Positions 1 through 9,187 of a stretch of DNA of 64,000 bases are shown piece by piece. The stretch spans positions 124,001 to 188,000 of the forward strand of contig NZ_JXRU01000033.1 in assembly GCF_000967865.1 (NCBI RefSeq), read 5' to 3'. The position numbers were made by a program, and so were the translations under genes. Source of the stretch: Microbacterium sp. SA39. GTDB taxonomy: Bacteria > Actinomycetota > Actinomycetes > Actinomycetales > Microbacteriaceae. A model generated the notes under the pieces. That model worked only from the letters and a program-made list of their open reading frames with translations. It did no database searches and had not been told where the DNA came from. Position 1 is the first letter of the stretch, and every line of letters begins with the position of its first letter.

Positions 1-2
1 AC

Positions 3-1073
3 GGCGGGCGCCGCCCGCAGGCGCTGGAGTGCTTCGACTACGCCGCGTCTCTGGCCGCATCGCATGAGATCCAGAATGCGTTTCACAGCGTCTGCCTGCT
101 CAGCGGCATCCATGCCCTGAACGGCGATATGCCCGAGGCCCGCTACTACGTCGACCTCGTCCGCGAAGGCCCCTGGGACGAGAGCTTCAGGGACGGATAT
201 CGCGGCACGTTCTATCGCGTCGCCGAGGCGATCCTCGCCGTCGAGGCCGGCGACACGGCCTCGGCGCGCGAGCACGTGAGCGTCTTCGGACCGCATCGTT
301 CGACCAGTGAGCATTGGGCCACGATGGGTGTCGTCGAAGGGTGGGTCGCTCTCCACGAGGGAGACCCTGCCGCGGGGCTCGAACAACTGGAGTCGCTCAC
401 CCGATCGCGCGGTCGCGAGGCAGGGGCGACCCACGCCCGGCACACCCTCAGCCGGCCGCGAACGCTCCTGCACCTCGCCCTCGGGGATACCCGGTCAGCG
501 AAGGACACACTGCAGCGGGATGCGCAATCCGATCGGTTCGGGACCGTCCTCGAGCGCGCGCGACTTGCGATGCTGGAGGGGCGCGCCTCGGACGCCTCGC
601 GGATGCTGGCGCAGACCCGGCTGGAACCGGAGAGCGCCCGCGAACGAGCGGAGCGGGCCGCGGTGCTGAGCGCCGCGCTCCTGCACACAGCCGGTGCGGC
701 AGCGGCTGCCAAGTCCGCCGAGGCATTGAGCATCCAACTCGCGGACCGCGACCTGGTCACGCCCGTTTCGCTCCTCGACCCGGAGGACTTCTCGTTCCTT
801 CGGGATCTCGTTGGTGAGCGCGGAGTCGACACCTCCTCTGTCACGGCGCTCCTCCCGTCGATGTCGACTCGTCCGCAGTTGTCATCGAGGGAGAAGGTCG
901 TACTTCGCGCGCTCACGTCGGGCGCCTCGCTGCAGTCCATCGCCGCCGATCTGAACGTGTCTCAGAACACGCTCAAGACGCAACTGCGCAGCATCTACCG
1001 GAAGCTCGAAGCGAAGAACCGGTCCGACGCGGTGGAAAAGGCCATCGGGTACAGCCTGCTCTCCGAGCAGTGA
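3..1073 (+). CDS. LuxR-family transcriptional regulator, C-terminal part (5' end outside window)
   Basis: The reading frame is open from the left edge, so the gene starts outside the window; the first ATG at 129 has no reason to be the start. The visible 356 residues are Ala/Leu/Arg-rich helical repeats, as in the tetratricopeptide-like middle of large MalT/LAL regulators. They end in a LuxR/GerE helix-turn-helix: SSREKVVLRALTSG, then IAADLNVSQNTLK and LRSIYRKLEAKNRSDAV. Proteins of this kind usually bind DNA through the C-terminal HTH; an N-terminal ATPase domain would lie upstream. A hairpin follows the stop codon. The family is clear; the target genes are unknown, and the convergent cell-wall protein gene is only a neighbour. 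Confidence 0.85.
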   Translation, partial: GGRRPQALECFDYAASLAASHEIQNAFHSVCLLSGIHALNGDMPEARYYVDLVREGPWDESFRDGYRGTFYRVAEAILAVEAGDTASAREHVSVFGPHRSTSEHWATMGVVEGWVALHEGDPAAGLEQLESLTRSRGREAGATHARHTLSRPRTLLHLALGDTRSAKDTLQRDAQSDRFGTVLERARLAMLEGRASDASRMLAQTRLEPESARERAERAAVLSAALLHTAGAAAAAKSAEALSIQLADRDLVTPVSLLDPEDFSFLRDLVGERGVDTSSVTALLPSMSTRPQLSSREKVVLRALTSGASLQSIAADLNVSQNTLKTQLRSIYRKLEAKNRSDAVEKAIGYSLLSEQ

Positions 1074-1136
1074 TTCCGACGACTTTCCCGACGTCTTACC
1101 CGCCTGTACCGACGTTTTCACGTCCAGAAAGGGTGT

Positions 1137-1174
1137 CCGGGTGTGCGCAGGCGAGGGAACCCGCACACACCCGG
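1137..1174 (+). terminator. Hairpin terminator between convergent genes
   Basis: CCGGGTGTG (1137-1145) pairs with CACACCCGG (1166-1174) around a roughly 20-nt loop, and AGTTTT follows. It lies between the stop of the LuxR-type gene and the stop of the opposing surface-protein gene, so it fits a terminator for the plus-strand gene. Confidence 0.6.
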
Positions 1175-1181
1175 AGTTTTC

Positions 1182-4100
1182 TCAGATGGTGGCCTGACGG
1201 CGCCGCAGCACCAGCAGTACCCCACCTGTGATGAGCAGACCGAACGCGAAGAGCAGGAGCCAGGGCGCGACCTGTCCACCGGTGATTGCCAACGGGGTCT
1301 GCACCGGGTGGGTCGTACCGCTCGCGGGCGGTGCGATCGTCTCGCCCCCGGGAGCTGTCGCGGATGCGAGTGCCAGGTTCTCCAGCGTCTCGCCCGCGGC
1401 GTCCGCGTCGATCTTCACCGCGTAGGTGATCGTCACGGTGTCACCTTCGGCGAGGCTGCCGGCCCAGCGCAGGTCTGTTCCGTCGATGATCGGAGCGGCG
1501 ACCTGGCTGCCGCCGATCGTCGCCACGGCGTCGCCCACCAAGGCGGCATGACGCAGCACTCCGCTGAGGTCATCCATGATGACGACATCGTCGAGGGCCG
1601 TCTCGCCGGTGTTGACGCCCGTCAGCGTGTACGTCACCACGCTGCCGGTGGCGATGGCTGTTCCGGAGCTCGGGTCGGCCGTCTTCACGAACGTGAAGCC
1701 GGGCTCTCCGACTCGGTGCTGCGTCTCCGACGGAGCGGGATCGAGTTCGGAGCCACCAGGCGCGGTCGCGATGCCCGTCGCGACGTTCGCGATGGTCGCC
1801 CCGCCCGCATCGCCGTTCACGGTCACCGAGTAAGTGATTTCGACGCGCTCGCGGACCGCGAGCTCGCCCTGCCAGGTGAGCTCATCCCCGGCGACCACCG
1901 GTGCCGGGGCGGATGCTCCGGCCACCGTTGCCGCTGCATCCCCGTTGTAGGCGGCGTGAGCGAGCACGCCCGACAGGTCATCGGCGATCGACACCGGGTC
2001 GAGGGCCGTCTCACCCGTGTTGATGCCGATCACGGTGTAGGTGATGACGCTGCCCGGGTCCACGCGGGTTCCCGAGGCGGGATCAGCCGACTTGACCAGC
2101 TCGAAGCCGGGCTGGTTGACCGAGTGCTCGGTGATCGCCGGAGGTGTCGCGATCGGAGTCACGCCGCCCGGAGGCGTCGCGAGACCGCTGACGGAGTTCT
2201 CCAGCGTCTCGCCACCGGCATCGGCGGCGACCGTCACCGAGTAGGTGATCGTCACCACCGCGCCGACAGGCAGCGCACCGGCCCAGGAGAGCTCGTCACC
2301 TGTGAGGGAAGGCGCCGCAGCGGGCGCACCGTCGATCGTGGCACTGGCGTCTCCGTTGTACGCGGCGTGCGCCAGCACACCGGACAGGTCGTCGACGAGT
2401 TCCACCGGGTTCAGCGCGGTCTGCCCGGTGTTCGTGCCGGTCACCGTGTAGGTGACGACGCTGCCGGGGTCGACCGCCGTTCCGGTCGCGGGTGCCGCGC
2501 TCTTCGAGACCGAGAAGCCGGGCACGTTGACCGGGTTCGCGGTGACGCTGTCGGGAGAGACGATCTCGTCACCGCCAGGAGGCGTCGCCGTACCCGTCGC
2601 CGTGTTCTCCAGCACCGCTCCGGCCGCACCGGAGCCGACCGTCACCGAGTAGGTGACGGTGACCGTTTCGCCGACCGCCAGCGCTCCGGTCCACGAGAGC
2701 TCGTCACCCACGAGCTCCACGGGTCCAGCGGCGGCCCCTCCGATGGTCGCCGAGGCGTCATCGTTGAACGAGGCGTTATCGAGCACTCCGGACAGGTCGT
2801 CGACGATCGCGACGGTGTCCAGCGCGGTCTGTCCGGTGTTGATGCCGGTCAGCGTGTACGTGAGCACCTGCCCGGGGTCGACCGCGGTCCCGGATGCCGG
2901 GTCGACGGTCTTGGCGAACGCGAAGCCGGGCTCGTTGACCGGGTGCTCCGTGGTCACCGTCGGCGGCACGACCGGCGTGCCGGGTGTGGTCGGACTCTGG
3001 GGGTCGCTCGGGTCCTCCGGCAGCAGAGGCGTCGCAGAACCCGTCACGGAGTTCCGCACGGTCTCGCCGCCGGCATCCCCGTCGATCGTCACCGAGTAGG
3101 TGATGGACACGTTCTCACCGGGAGCGAGCGAACCGCTCCAGATCAGCGCCGCGCCCGTGACGTCGGCAGTACCGCGAGAGGCGACCACGTCGTCGTTGTA
3201 CGAGGCGTGGGCCAGGACAGCGGCGAGGTCATCCGTGATCTCGGCGGGGTCCAGCACGGTGTCGCCCGTGTTGGTGCCGGTCACGGTGTACTCGATGACG
3301 CTGCCCGGATCGACTGCCGTCCCCGACACGGGATCGGCCGTCTTGGCCACCGTGAAGCCGGGGTTGACCACCGGGTGCTCGGTGACGGCGGGCGGCGTCG
3401 TGACGGGAGCGCCGGGCGTCGTCGGGCTGCCGGGATCAGTCGGATCCGCCGGGATCAGCGGTGTGGCCTCTCCATCTGCAGAGTTCTGCAGCAGGACCCC
3501 GGTCGCACCGGCGTTGACGGTCACCGTGTAGGTGATCACGACGTCGTCGCCGGGTGCGAGTGCGCCCGTCCAGCTGAGGCTCGTGCCCACCACGCTCACG
3601 GCGCCTACCGAGGCGACGGCGTCGCCGTTGTAGACGGCATCCGTCAGCACGGCCGACAGGTCGTCGGAGATGGTCGCCGGGTCGAGCACCGTGTTGCCGG
3701 TGTTCGTACCGGTGACCGTGTACTCGATGGTGTCACCCGGGCTGACGGCGGTGCCGGAGGCCGGGTCTGCGGACTTGCTGACCTCGAAGCCGGAGTCGAC
3801 CACGGGGTGCGAGGTCTCGGCCTGCGGCGGAGTGATCGGCGTGCCCGGAGTGGTCGGGCCGTCGGGGTCGGCGGGATCGACCGGGATGAGCGGGGTCGCC
3901 TCGCCGTTCGCCACGTTCTCCAGAAGAGCGCTCTCGACGCCCTCGTCGACGGTCACGCTGTAGCGGATCGTGACGGACTCGCCCTGCGGGATCGAGCCGG
4001 TCCAGGTGAGGGTGGAGCCGGCGATGGTCGGAGTGCCCCGGTCGGCAGTCACGTCATCGTTGTACGCCGCGTCGTCGAGCACTCCGGAGAGGTCATCGAC

Positions 4101-6383
4101 GATCTCGGCGGGGTCGAGATCGGTGTCGCCCGTGTTGGTGCCGGTGATCGTGTACTCGATCCTGTCCCCGGCCTCGACGGCGGTTCCGGAGGCCGGGTCG
4201 GCCGACTTGCTGATGGTGAAGCCGGAACCGATCACCGGGTGCTCGGTCGTCGCCGTCGGAGGCACGATCGGCTGGCCAGGGATCTGCGGACCTGCGGGGT
4301 CGGCAGGGTTCGGCGTGGTCGGGGTGGCCGTTCCGGAGGCCACGTTGCTCAGGATCTCGCCGGACGTGCCGTCGTTCACGGTCACCGAGTAGGTGATCGT
4401 CACGACCTGTCCGGGCTGCAGCGCGCCACTCCAGGAGAGGTCGCTGCCCGTGAGGGTCGCGCCTCCCGTGGTGAGCGGGACGCCGTCGATCGCGGTCGAG
4501 ATGTCGGCGTTGTATGCGGCGTGAGTGAGCACATCCGCCAGGTCATCGGCGACGGATGCCGGGTTCAGTGTCGTGCCGCCGGTGTTGGTGCCGGTCACCG
4601 TGTACTCGATGACCTGACCGGGCTCGACGACCGTGCCGGAAGCCGGGTCGGCGCTCTTGGCGATCTCGAAGCCGGCGACCGGGTGCCCAGTCGTGACGGC
4701 GGGAGGAATGATCGGGTCGAATCCGCTGGGAGGCGTGCCCGAGGCCGTGACGCTGTTGTCGATGCTCGCGCCCTCGACGTCGTCGTCGACGATGACCGAG
4801 TAGGTGATGCCGACGATCTGGCCGGGCGCGAGCGCGCCGGTCCAGGCGAGCGTGTCTCCCGTGACGGATGCCGCGCCCGAGGTGACAGGAGTGCCGTCGA
4901 TCTCGGTGGCGACGTCGCCCTGGTACTCGGCGTCGTCGAAGACCCCGGAGAGGTCGTCGCTGATCTGGACGGGATCGAGGGTCGTCGTGCCGCTGTTCTC
5001 GGCCTCGACCATGTAGGTGATCTGCTGACCTGCGGCGACGGCGGTGCCTGCGGCCGGGTCGGACGACTTGCGCAGCTCGAGTCCGGGCACCAGCAGCGCG
5101 TTGGAGAAGGTGCAGACCACGTCGGTGCCGAGCGCGCCGGCGGGCTGCGTGACCTGATTCGATGCTGTGACGGCGACCGGCGTGGTCGAGCCGTCCGGGT
5201 TGAGCTGTTCACAGACCAGGGATGCGTCGTAGCGGTTCAGGTCGGTCGTCCCGGAGGCCGTCTCGGCGAGCTCGAAGGCATCACCCTGATTGGTGAATAT
5301 CGGACCGGCGTAGTCCGGCTGCACACCGGACGCGGTACCTGTCGTCGTGGCATCCGTCTGCAGGTCCTGGTAGCCGACGGGAGCCTGGACGCTGAGCCCG
5401 AACTGGTCGGTGGGCGCCTGGCGGCCACCCGGAAGGTCCTTCTTGAGCGTGAGGGTGTTGGGGAACGTGCAGCTCGACATGTCGGTCGGCGCGAAGCTGC
5501 CCAGCGACGTGGTGTTGACGGTCTCGCCGCGGGGAAGGTCAACCTCGAGGATGCGACTGCCACCGCCGGAGACGGAGACGAAGATGTGACCACGGTTACC
5601 GAACGCGATGCCGTTGCCCTGAATGCCGTCACCCATGTCGTGCACCTGCTTGGCGTCGATCGTCGCCGTGCTGGACTCGAGGGTCGTCGGAAGGTCCGCA
5701 GAGTAGATGTAGCGGTCGGCGACGAGGACGAGCTGGCCGGAGGCGCTGAACGCCATGTCGCCGTTGGCGCCGAACGCGCTGCTGCCGGCCGTCGGGCGCA
5801 GCGTGCCGACCTGGACATAGGTCTGCGGCGAGACGCTCTCATCCCAGGCGAACAGGTTGATCGCGTTGTTCGACGTGCTGCTCGCGAAGTAGTAGACGCC
5901 GGTGACCGGATGCACCGCACCGCGCAGCACGGCCGAGTTCAGGGTGAACGACGTACGCGTGGTGGTGTCGGTGACGCGATCGTGCTTGGCGAGCACCTTG
6001 CTGGAGGAGCTGTTCGTCACCGTGTAGGCGTAGCGACCGCCCGCGGAGATGCCGAGGCCGTTGTCGGAGTGATTGTCGCCGAAGCCGGTGGAGCCGAGCG
6101 TGCCGCCGTCACCAGGGGCACCGCCCTGCTCGTTCACCGCGAACTCGCGGATCTGCGTGGCGCTCTGCACGTAGACAGCGCCCGGGGTGCAGAGGAACTC
6201 CTCCGCGGCCGATGCGGGAGCCGCTGTCAGCGTGCCGCCGACGAAGACCATCGACGATGCGACGACGGCCGTACTGACGAAACTACTGACCAGCCTCTTC
6301 AGGCCCTTCTGCCAACGGCGTCGCTCCGACGATTGCTGAGACGTTGGTGTCGACTGCCTCTTCTGGGCACCACGAAAAATCAA
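1182..6383 (-). CDS. Very large cell-wall-anchored protein with nine DUF11/DUF7507-type repeats and a LAITG sorting signal
   Basis: A secreted surface protein of about 1733 residues. I place the start at the TTG at 6383, because AAGGGGAGAG lies 7 nt upstream of it; the ATG at 6404 would put that ribosome site inside the gene. A long signal peptide ends near residue 60 (AAPASAAEE). Residues ~60-320 look like a beta-propeller region (DUF6923-like), followed by a prealbumin-like segment with LKKDLPGG and two late cysteines. Then come nine ~130-residue repeats, each opening with a variant of KSADPASGTAVDPGSVIEYT and carrying TNTG and DDLSGVL. The C-terminus has LAITGG, a hydrophobic helix and RRR, the layout of class E sortase substrates (LAXTG). 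Likely a stalk or adhesin; the ligand is unknown. Confidence 0.85.
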   Translation of the reverse strand: MIFRGAQKRQSTPTSQQSSERRRWQKGLKRLVSSFVSTAVVASSMVFVGGTLTAAPASAAEEFLCTPGAVYVQSATQIREFAVNEQGGAPGDGGTLGSTGFGDNHSDNGLGISAGGRYAYTVTNSSSSKVLAKHDRVTDTTTRTSFTLNSAVLRGAVHPVTGVYYFASSTSNNAINLFAWDESVSPQTYVQVGTLRPTAGSSAFGANGDMAFSASGQLVLVADRYIYSADLPTTLESSTATIDAKQVHDMGDGIQGNGIAFGNRGHIFVSVSGGGSRILEVDLPRGETVNTTSLGSFAPTDMSSCTFPNTLTLKKDLPGGRQAPTDQFGLSVQAPVGYQDLQTDATTTGTASGVQPDYAGPIFTNQGDAFELAETASGTTDLNRYDASLVCEQLNPDGSTTPVAVTASNQVTQPAGALGTDVVCTFSNALLVPGLELRKSSDPAAGTAVAAGQQITYMVEAENSGTTTLDPVQISDDLSGVFDDAEYQGDVATEIDGTPVTSGAASVTGDTLAWTGALAPGQIVGITYSVIVDDDVEGASIDNSVTASGTPPSGFDPIIPPAVTTGHPVAGFEIAKSADPASGTVVEPGQVIEYTVTGTNTGGTTLNPASVADDLADVLTHAAYNADISTAIDGVPLTTGGATLTGSDLSWSGALQPGQVVTITYSVTVNDGTSGEILSNVASGTATPTTPNPADPAGPQIPGQPIVPPTATTEHPVIGSGFTISKSADPASGTAVEAGDRIEYTITGTNTGDTDLDPAEIVDDLSGVLDDAAYNDDVTADRGTPTIAGSTLTWTGSIPQGESVTIRYSVTVDEGVESALLENVANGEATPLIPVDPADPDGPTTPGTPITPPQAETSHPVVDSGFEVSKSADPASGTAVSPGDTIEYTVTGTNTGNTVLDPATISDDLSAVLTDAVYNGDAVASVGAVSVVGTSLSWTGALAPGDDVVITYTVTVNAGATGVLLQNSADGEATPLIPADPTDPGSPTTPGAPVTTPPAVTEHPVVNPGFTVAKTADPVSGTAVDPGSVIEYTVTGTNTGDTVLDPAEITDDLAAVLAHASYNDDVVASRGTADVTGAALIWSGSLAPGENVSITYSVTIDGDAGGETVRNSVTGSATPLLPEDPSDPQSPTTPGTPVVPPTVTTEHPVNEPGFAFAKTVDPASGTAVDPGQVLTYTLTGINTGQTALDTVAIVDDLSGVLDNASFNDDASATIGGAAAGPVELVGDELSWTGALAVGETVTVTYSVTVGSGAAGAVLENTATGTATPPGGDEIVSPDSVTANPVNVPGFSVSKSAAPATGTAVDPGSVVTYTVTGTNTGQTALNPVELVDDLSGVLAHAAYNGDASATIDGAPAAAPSLTGDELSWAGALPVGAVVTITYSVTVAADAGGETLENSVSGLATPPGGVTPIATPPAITEHSVNQPGFELVKSADPASGTRVDPGSVITYTVIGINTGETALDPVSIADDLSGVLAHAAYNGDAAATVAGASAPAPVVAGDELTWQGELAVRERVEITYSVTVNGDAGGATIANVATGIATAPGGSELDPAPSETQHRVGEPGFTFVKTADPSSGTAIATGSVVTYTLTGVNTGETALDDVVIMDDLSGVLRHAALVGDAVATIGGSQVAAPIIDGTDLRWAGSLAEGDTVTITYAVKIDADAAGETLENLALASATAPGGETIAPPASGTTHPVQTPLAITGGQVAPWLLLFAFGLLITGGVLLVLRRRQATI

Positions 6384-6677
6384 GACTGCTCTCCCCTTGT
6401 ACATACCGGTGCGCGCGTGCGCTCACGGATAGCCCCCGTCCCCTTCAGACGGCACACCCGTTGGGCACCATCAGGTTCCAACGGGCTCGCTCAGGCCTCA
6501 GCAAGCATGTCGTTTCGGCGAGAGCAGTGATCGCCGTTTTGCGTTAATTCACCCCTGCTTTTCACCCCCCGAGTGGCGAGCAGCAGCGCGTGCCCGGCTA
6601 GCCTTTTTTCGTCGGCGAACGCCACCTGGTCTCCGTCGAAACAGTGGCGCCACTGGTCGTGGCGGGGAGAGGGAAAA

Positions 6678-7586
6678 ATGAAGGATCTTGACGTGAAAGA
6701 CGGGCCGGACGGAGCGAAGGGGGTGCCGCGCCGAACGGTCATCAAGACCGCGGCATGGTCGATTCCGGTCGTGGCCGTAGCGGTCTCCACACCGCTGGCC
6801 GCGGCCTCAGTAGGGGCGGCGGCCCTGACGTTCGCCGTTGCGCCGCTCGTGGACATCGACGCCCCGTACGGGGCCCAGGCGCTTACGGTGACCAACACGG
6901 GCACGGAGGCTTTCACCGGCGCGATCGTGTTCTCGACGCCGGCGTGGGCGACGATCGCTCCGTTCACCTCCGCCGTCATGGTGCAGGGCACGGATGGCTC
7001 GAACATCACTTGGACGCTTCCGGCAGGCTTCCTCCCGGCGGGGCAGTCGCTCCAGATCGATTTGGAATGGACGACAGGAGCTTGGCCCCTCACCGCTGAG
7101 GTGCAGCCCCTGTCCGCGTCGATCGACTCGACTCTGGGGACCATCACTCCGGTCGGCGGCCCGACCGTGGCATCGCCGTACCAGCTGCTGTGGTTCGGCG
7201 TCACCCCGGGCGGGGCGGGGAACGTCAATGGAACGCCGTCTCTGTTCATCGCGAACACGACCGAGACGCCGTTCAACGGAGCCGTAACGACGCGCTACAC
7301 GCCGACGTGGACGTTCCCGCTGGTGTCGGCTACGCCTATCGTGATCAACGGCACGTCCTACGGGACTCGAGTCGCCGAGAACGGAGTCTTCGTCGCTCGG
7401 TACAACAACATGCCGGTGAGCGTCGCTGCGCGTGGGGGAGAGCAGGCGCTCCCCTTCACGTGGGTTTTGCCAGGCGGGCCGGCCATCGCACAGCAGCAGC
7501 GGAACTTGGGCGTCACGACCACGGGCACCGGCGAAACGCTGCCCCTGCTCGGCTCACCGACCATCTACTCCGCTTACCGGGTCTGA
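6678..7586 (+). CDS. Secreted protein with Tat-like signal, unknown function
   Basis: A 302-residue protein. The ATG at 6678 is chosen because GGGGAGAGGG precedes it by a few bases; the longer frame from 6573 has no ribosome site and would bury the signal. Residues 18-45 read VPRRTVIKTAAWS followed by a hydrophobic stretch ending AAAS, a twin-arginine-like export signal. The mature part is rich in Thr, Pro, Gly and Val with few charges and no cysteine, which suggests a beta-sandwich surface protein of the kind often found with DUF11 proteins. It is divergent from the repeat protein and may share a role with it. Its C-terminal two-thirds are repeated just downstream. No enzymatic motif is visible. 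Confidence 0.75.
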   Translation: MKDLDVKDGPDGAKGVPRRTVIKTAAWSIPVVAVAVSTPLAAASVGAAALTFAVAPLVDIDAPYGAQALTVTNTGTEAFTGAIVFSTPAWATIAPFTSAVMVQGTDGSNITWTLPAGFLPAGQSLQIDLEWTTGAWPLTAEVQPLSASIDSTLGTITPVGGPTVASPYQLLWFGVTPGGAGNVNGTPSLFIANTTETPFNGAVTTRYTPTWTFPLVSATPIVINGTSYGTRVAENGVFVARYNNMPVSVAARGGEQALPFTWVLPGGPAIAQQQRNLGVTTTGTGETLPLLGSPTIYSAYRV

Positions 7587-7601
7587 ACGCACCGTGGCGA
7601 G

Positions 7602-8213
7602 GTGATGGTGCAGGGCACGGATGGAACGAACATCACGTGGACGCTTCCTGCGGTGTTCCTCCCGGCCGGGCAGTCACTCCAGATCGATCTGGAATGGACG
7701 GGACCGTACCCGAGCCCGGCTCCCGAGGTGCAGCCCCTGTCCGCGTCGATCGATTCGACACTGGGAACCATCACCCCGGTGGGTGCCGCGACCGTGGCAT
7801 CGCCCTATCAGCTGCTGTGGATGGCCGTCACCCCCGGCGGGGCCGGGAGCGTTGCGGGCACACCCTCACTGGTTGTCCGCAACACCACGGAGGCGCCGTT
7901 CAACGGAACCGTGACGACGCGCTACGCGCCGCCGTGGACGTTCCCTCAGCCTTCGGCCACGCCGATCGTGATCAACGGCACGTCCTACGGGGCACGAGTG
8001 GCCGAGAACGGAGTGTTCGTCGTCCGCTACACCGACATGCCGGTCACTGTGACCGCACGTGGCGGCGAGCAGATCCTTCCGTTCACCTGGACGGTGGCCG
8101 GAACCGCTCCGACCCCGCAGCAGCAGCGGAACCTGGGCGTGACGACCACGGGCACGGGCGAAACTCTGCCGATACTCGGCTCACCGACCCTCTATTCCGC
8201 TTATCGGGTCTAG
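7602..8213 (+). pseudogene. Truncated tandem copy of the preceding secreted-protein gene
   Basis: The 203 residues match the upstream protein from its internal VMVQGTDG to its last residue, both ending in SPT(I/L)YSAYRV. The signal peptide and first ~100 residues are absent. The copy begins 15 nt after the upstream stop codon, in the same frame; only a GTG/ATG is available as start, with no good ribosome site. The two copies differ throughout the matched part, so the duplication is not recent. Without an export signal the product would stay in the cytosol, so I call it a decayed paralogue. Readthrough of the upstream TGA would instead give a two-module protein, but nothing in the sequence shows that it occurs. 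Confidence 0.7.
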
Positions 8214-8468
8214 GCGGTCTCTCCCGGCGACCCACCGCATCCCGCGCACGTTCACCGAAGCCCGCCCGTCCCGCTCGACGACCACCATCAGCACGTCGTC
8301 GCACACGCGACAGCGCAGCACGAAGCCCATGGGCTGTCCGTACACGACCGCCTGCGCGAGCACCGCGACATCGCCGCATCCGCGGCACTGCCCCTCGGCC
8401 GTCGTCGGCTCGAAGGCCAGGACGGCACCGAGCGGTCCGGCGAGGACGTTCCCGTCGAGGTGATCCAT
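8181..8468 (-). CDS. DUF6510 zinc-ribbon-like protein
   Basis: A 95-residue protein with two CxxC pairs (CRGC near residues 28-31 and CRVC near 53-56), the pattern of DUF6510 proteins that accompany molybdopterin oxidoreductase and flavin reductase genes in actinobacteria. The ATG at 8468 shares one base with the stop of the flavin reductase gene (TGATG), so it is the last gene of that operon. The pairs probably bind a metal ion. Its last ~11 codons run antisense through the 3' end of the duplicated secreted-protein gene, so the native C-terminus may have been replaced or extended when that DNA arrived. The function is not known. Confidence 0.75.
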   Translation of the reverse strand: MDHLDGNVLAGPLGAVLAFEPTTAEGQCRGCGDVAVLAQAVVYGQPMGFVLRCRVCDDVLMVVVERDGRASVNVRGMRWVAGRDRLDPISGIEGR

Positions 8469-9187
8469 CACGTGCCTCCGAATCGTTCGGTGCGGATGAG
8501 GCGTTCGGCATGCCCGAGTTCGAGCATCGCGCGCGAGACGGTCTCGACGAACCCGGTCGGTCCGCAGATGAAGATCGACGGGGCCAGATCCGGAGCGAGC
8601 GTCTCTCGCTGCAGGTCGTCCGCCGTGATGCGTGCTGCCGGTCGCGTCCAGCCGGACGGGGCGGCACGCGTGTAGTGCCACGCCGTCTCCAGCCCGCCTA
8701 ACGACGACAGCTCTTCGGCGTAGAACGCGTCCGCCGGGCTGCGCAGCGAGTAGAGCAGCTGCATCGGGGCAGCGCTCGCCGTCAGCGCATGCATTCGCGC
8801 CATCGCGACGAACGGCACGACGCCGGAGCCTCCGCCGATGAGCTGCACGGGACGCTCGTCCTCCGGCGTCCACACGAACCATCCGCCGAGAGGGCCGCGC
8901 AGCTCGACCGTGTCACCGACCTCGATGTCGTCGACGAGGAAGGGCGACACCTCGCCATCCGGCAGTCGATCGACGGCCAATTCGATCTCGGCCCCGTCGC
9001 CCGCGCTGGCGATCGAATACGAGCGCACCGCCTGGTAACCGTCCGGAGCGGACAGCCGGACGTCGACGTGCTGACCGGCCGCGTTCCCCGGCCATCCGTC
9101 CGCGGCGAACGTCAGACTCCGCGCCGTAGCGGTCAGCGCTCGCGCGCGGACGAGCGTGGCGGGGAACCAGGCGGAGGAAACGCTCAC
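8468..9187 (-). CDS. FAD/NAD(P)-binding ferredoxin-reductase-type oxidoreductase
   Basis: About 239 residues with the ferredoxin-NADP reductase fold. The FAD-binding barrel carries RSYSIAS; the nucleotide-binding half carries LIGGGSGVVPF and ends with IFICGPTGFVE. There is no 2Fe-2S domain, so it is the minimal two-domain form. I choose the GTG at 9187, whose bases overlap the upstream stop (GTGA); a GTG at 9208 is possible but weaker. It lies between a molybdopterin oxidoreductase and DUF6510, and probably moves electrons between NAD(P)H and the molybdenum enzyme. The substrate of the system cannot be read from the sequence. Confidence 0.85.
   Translation of the reverse strand: MSVSSAWFPATLVRARALTATARSLTFAADGWPGNAAGQHVDVRLSAPDGYQAVRSYSIASAGDGAEIELAVDRLPDGEVSPFLVDDIEVGDTVELRGPLGGWFVWTPEDERPVQLIGGGSGVVPFVAMARMHALTASAAPMQLLYSLRSPADAFYAEELSSLGGLETAWHYTRAAPSGWTRPAARITADDLQRETLAPDLAPSIFICGPTGFVETVSRAMLELGHAERLIRTERFGGT

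Noticed and set aside
1143-6530. A 1795-codon open frame on the plus strand
   Set aside because: It is the mirror of the nine-repeat surface protein; its Arg/Gly/Val-rich translation has no domain or ribosome site.
7584-7586. Selenocysteine or programmed readthrough at the TGA joining the two secreted-protein copies
   Set aside because: No recoding hairpin or conserved context is visible; a truncated duplication explains the frame continuity.
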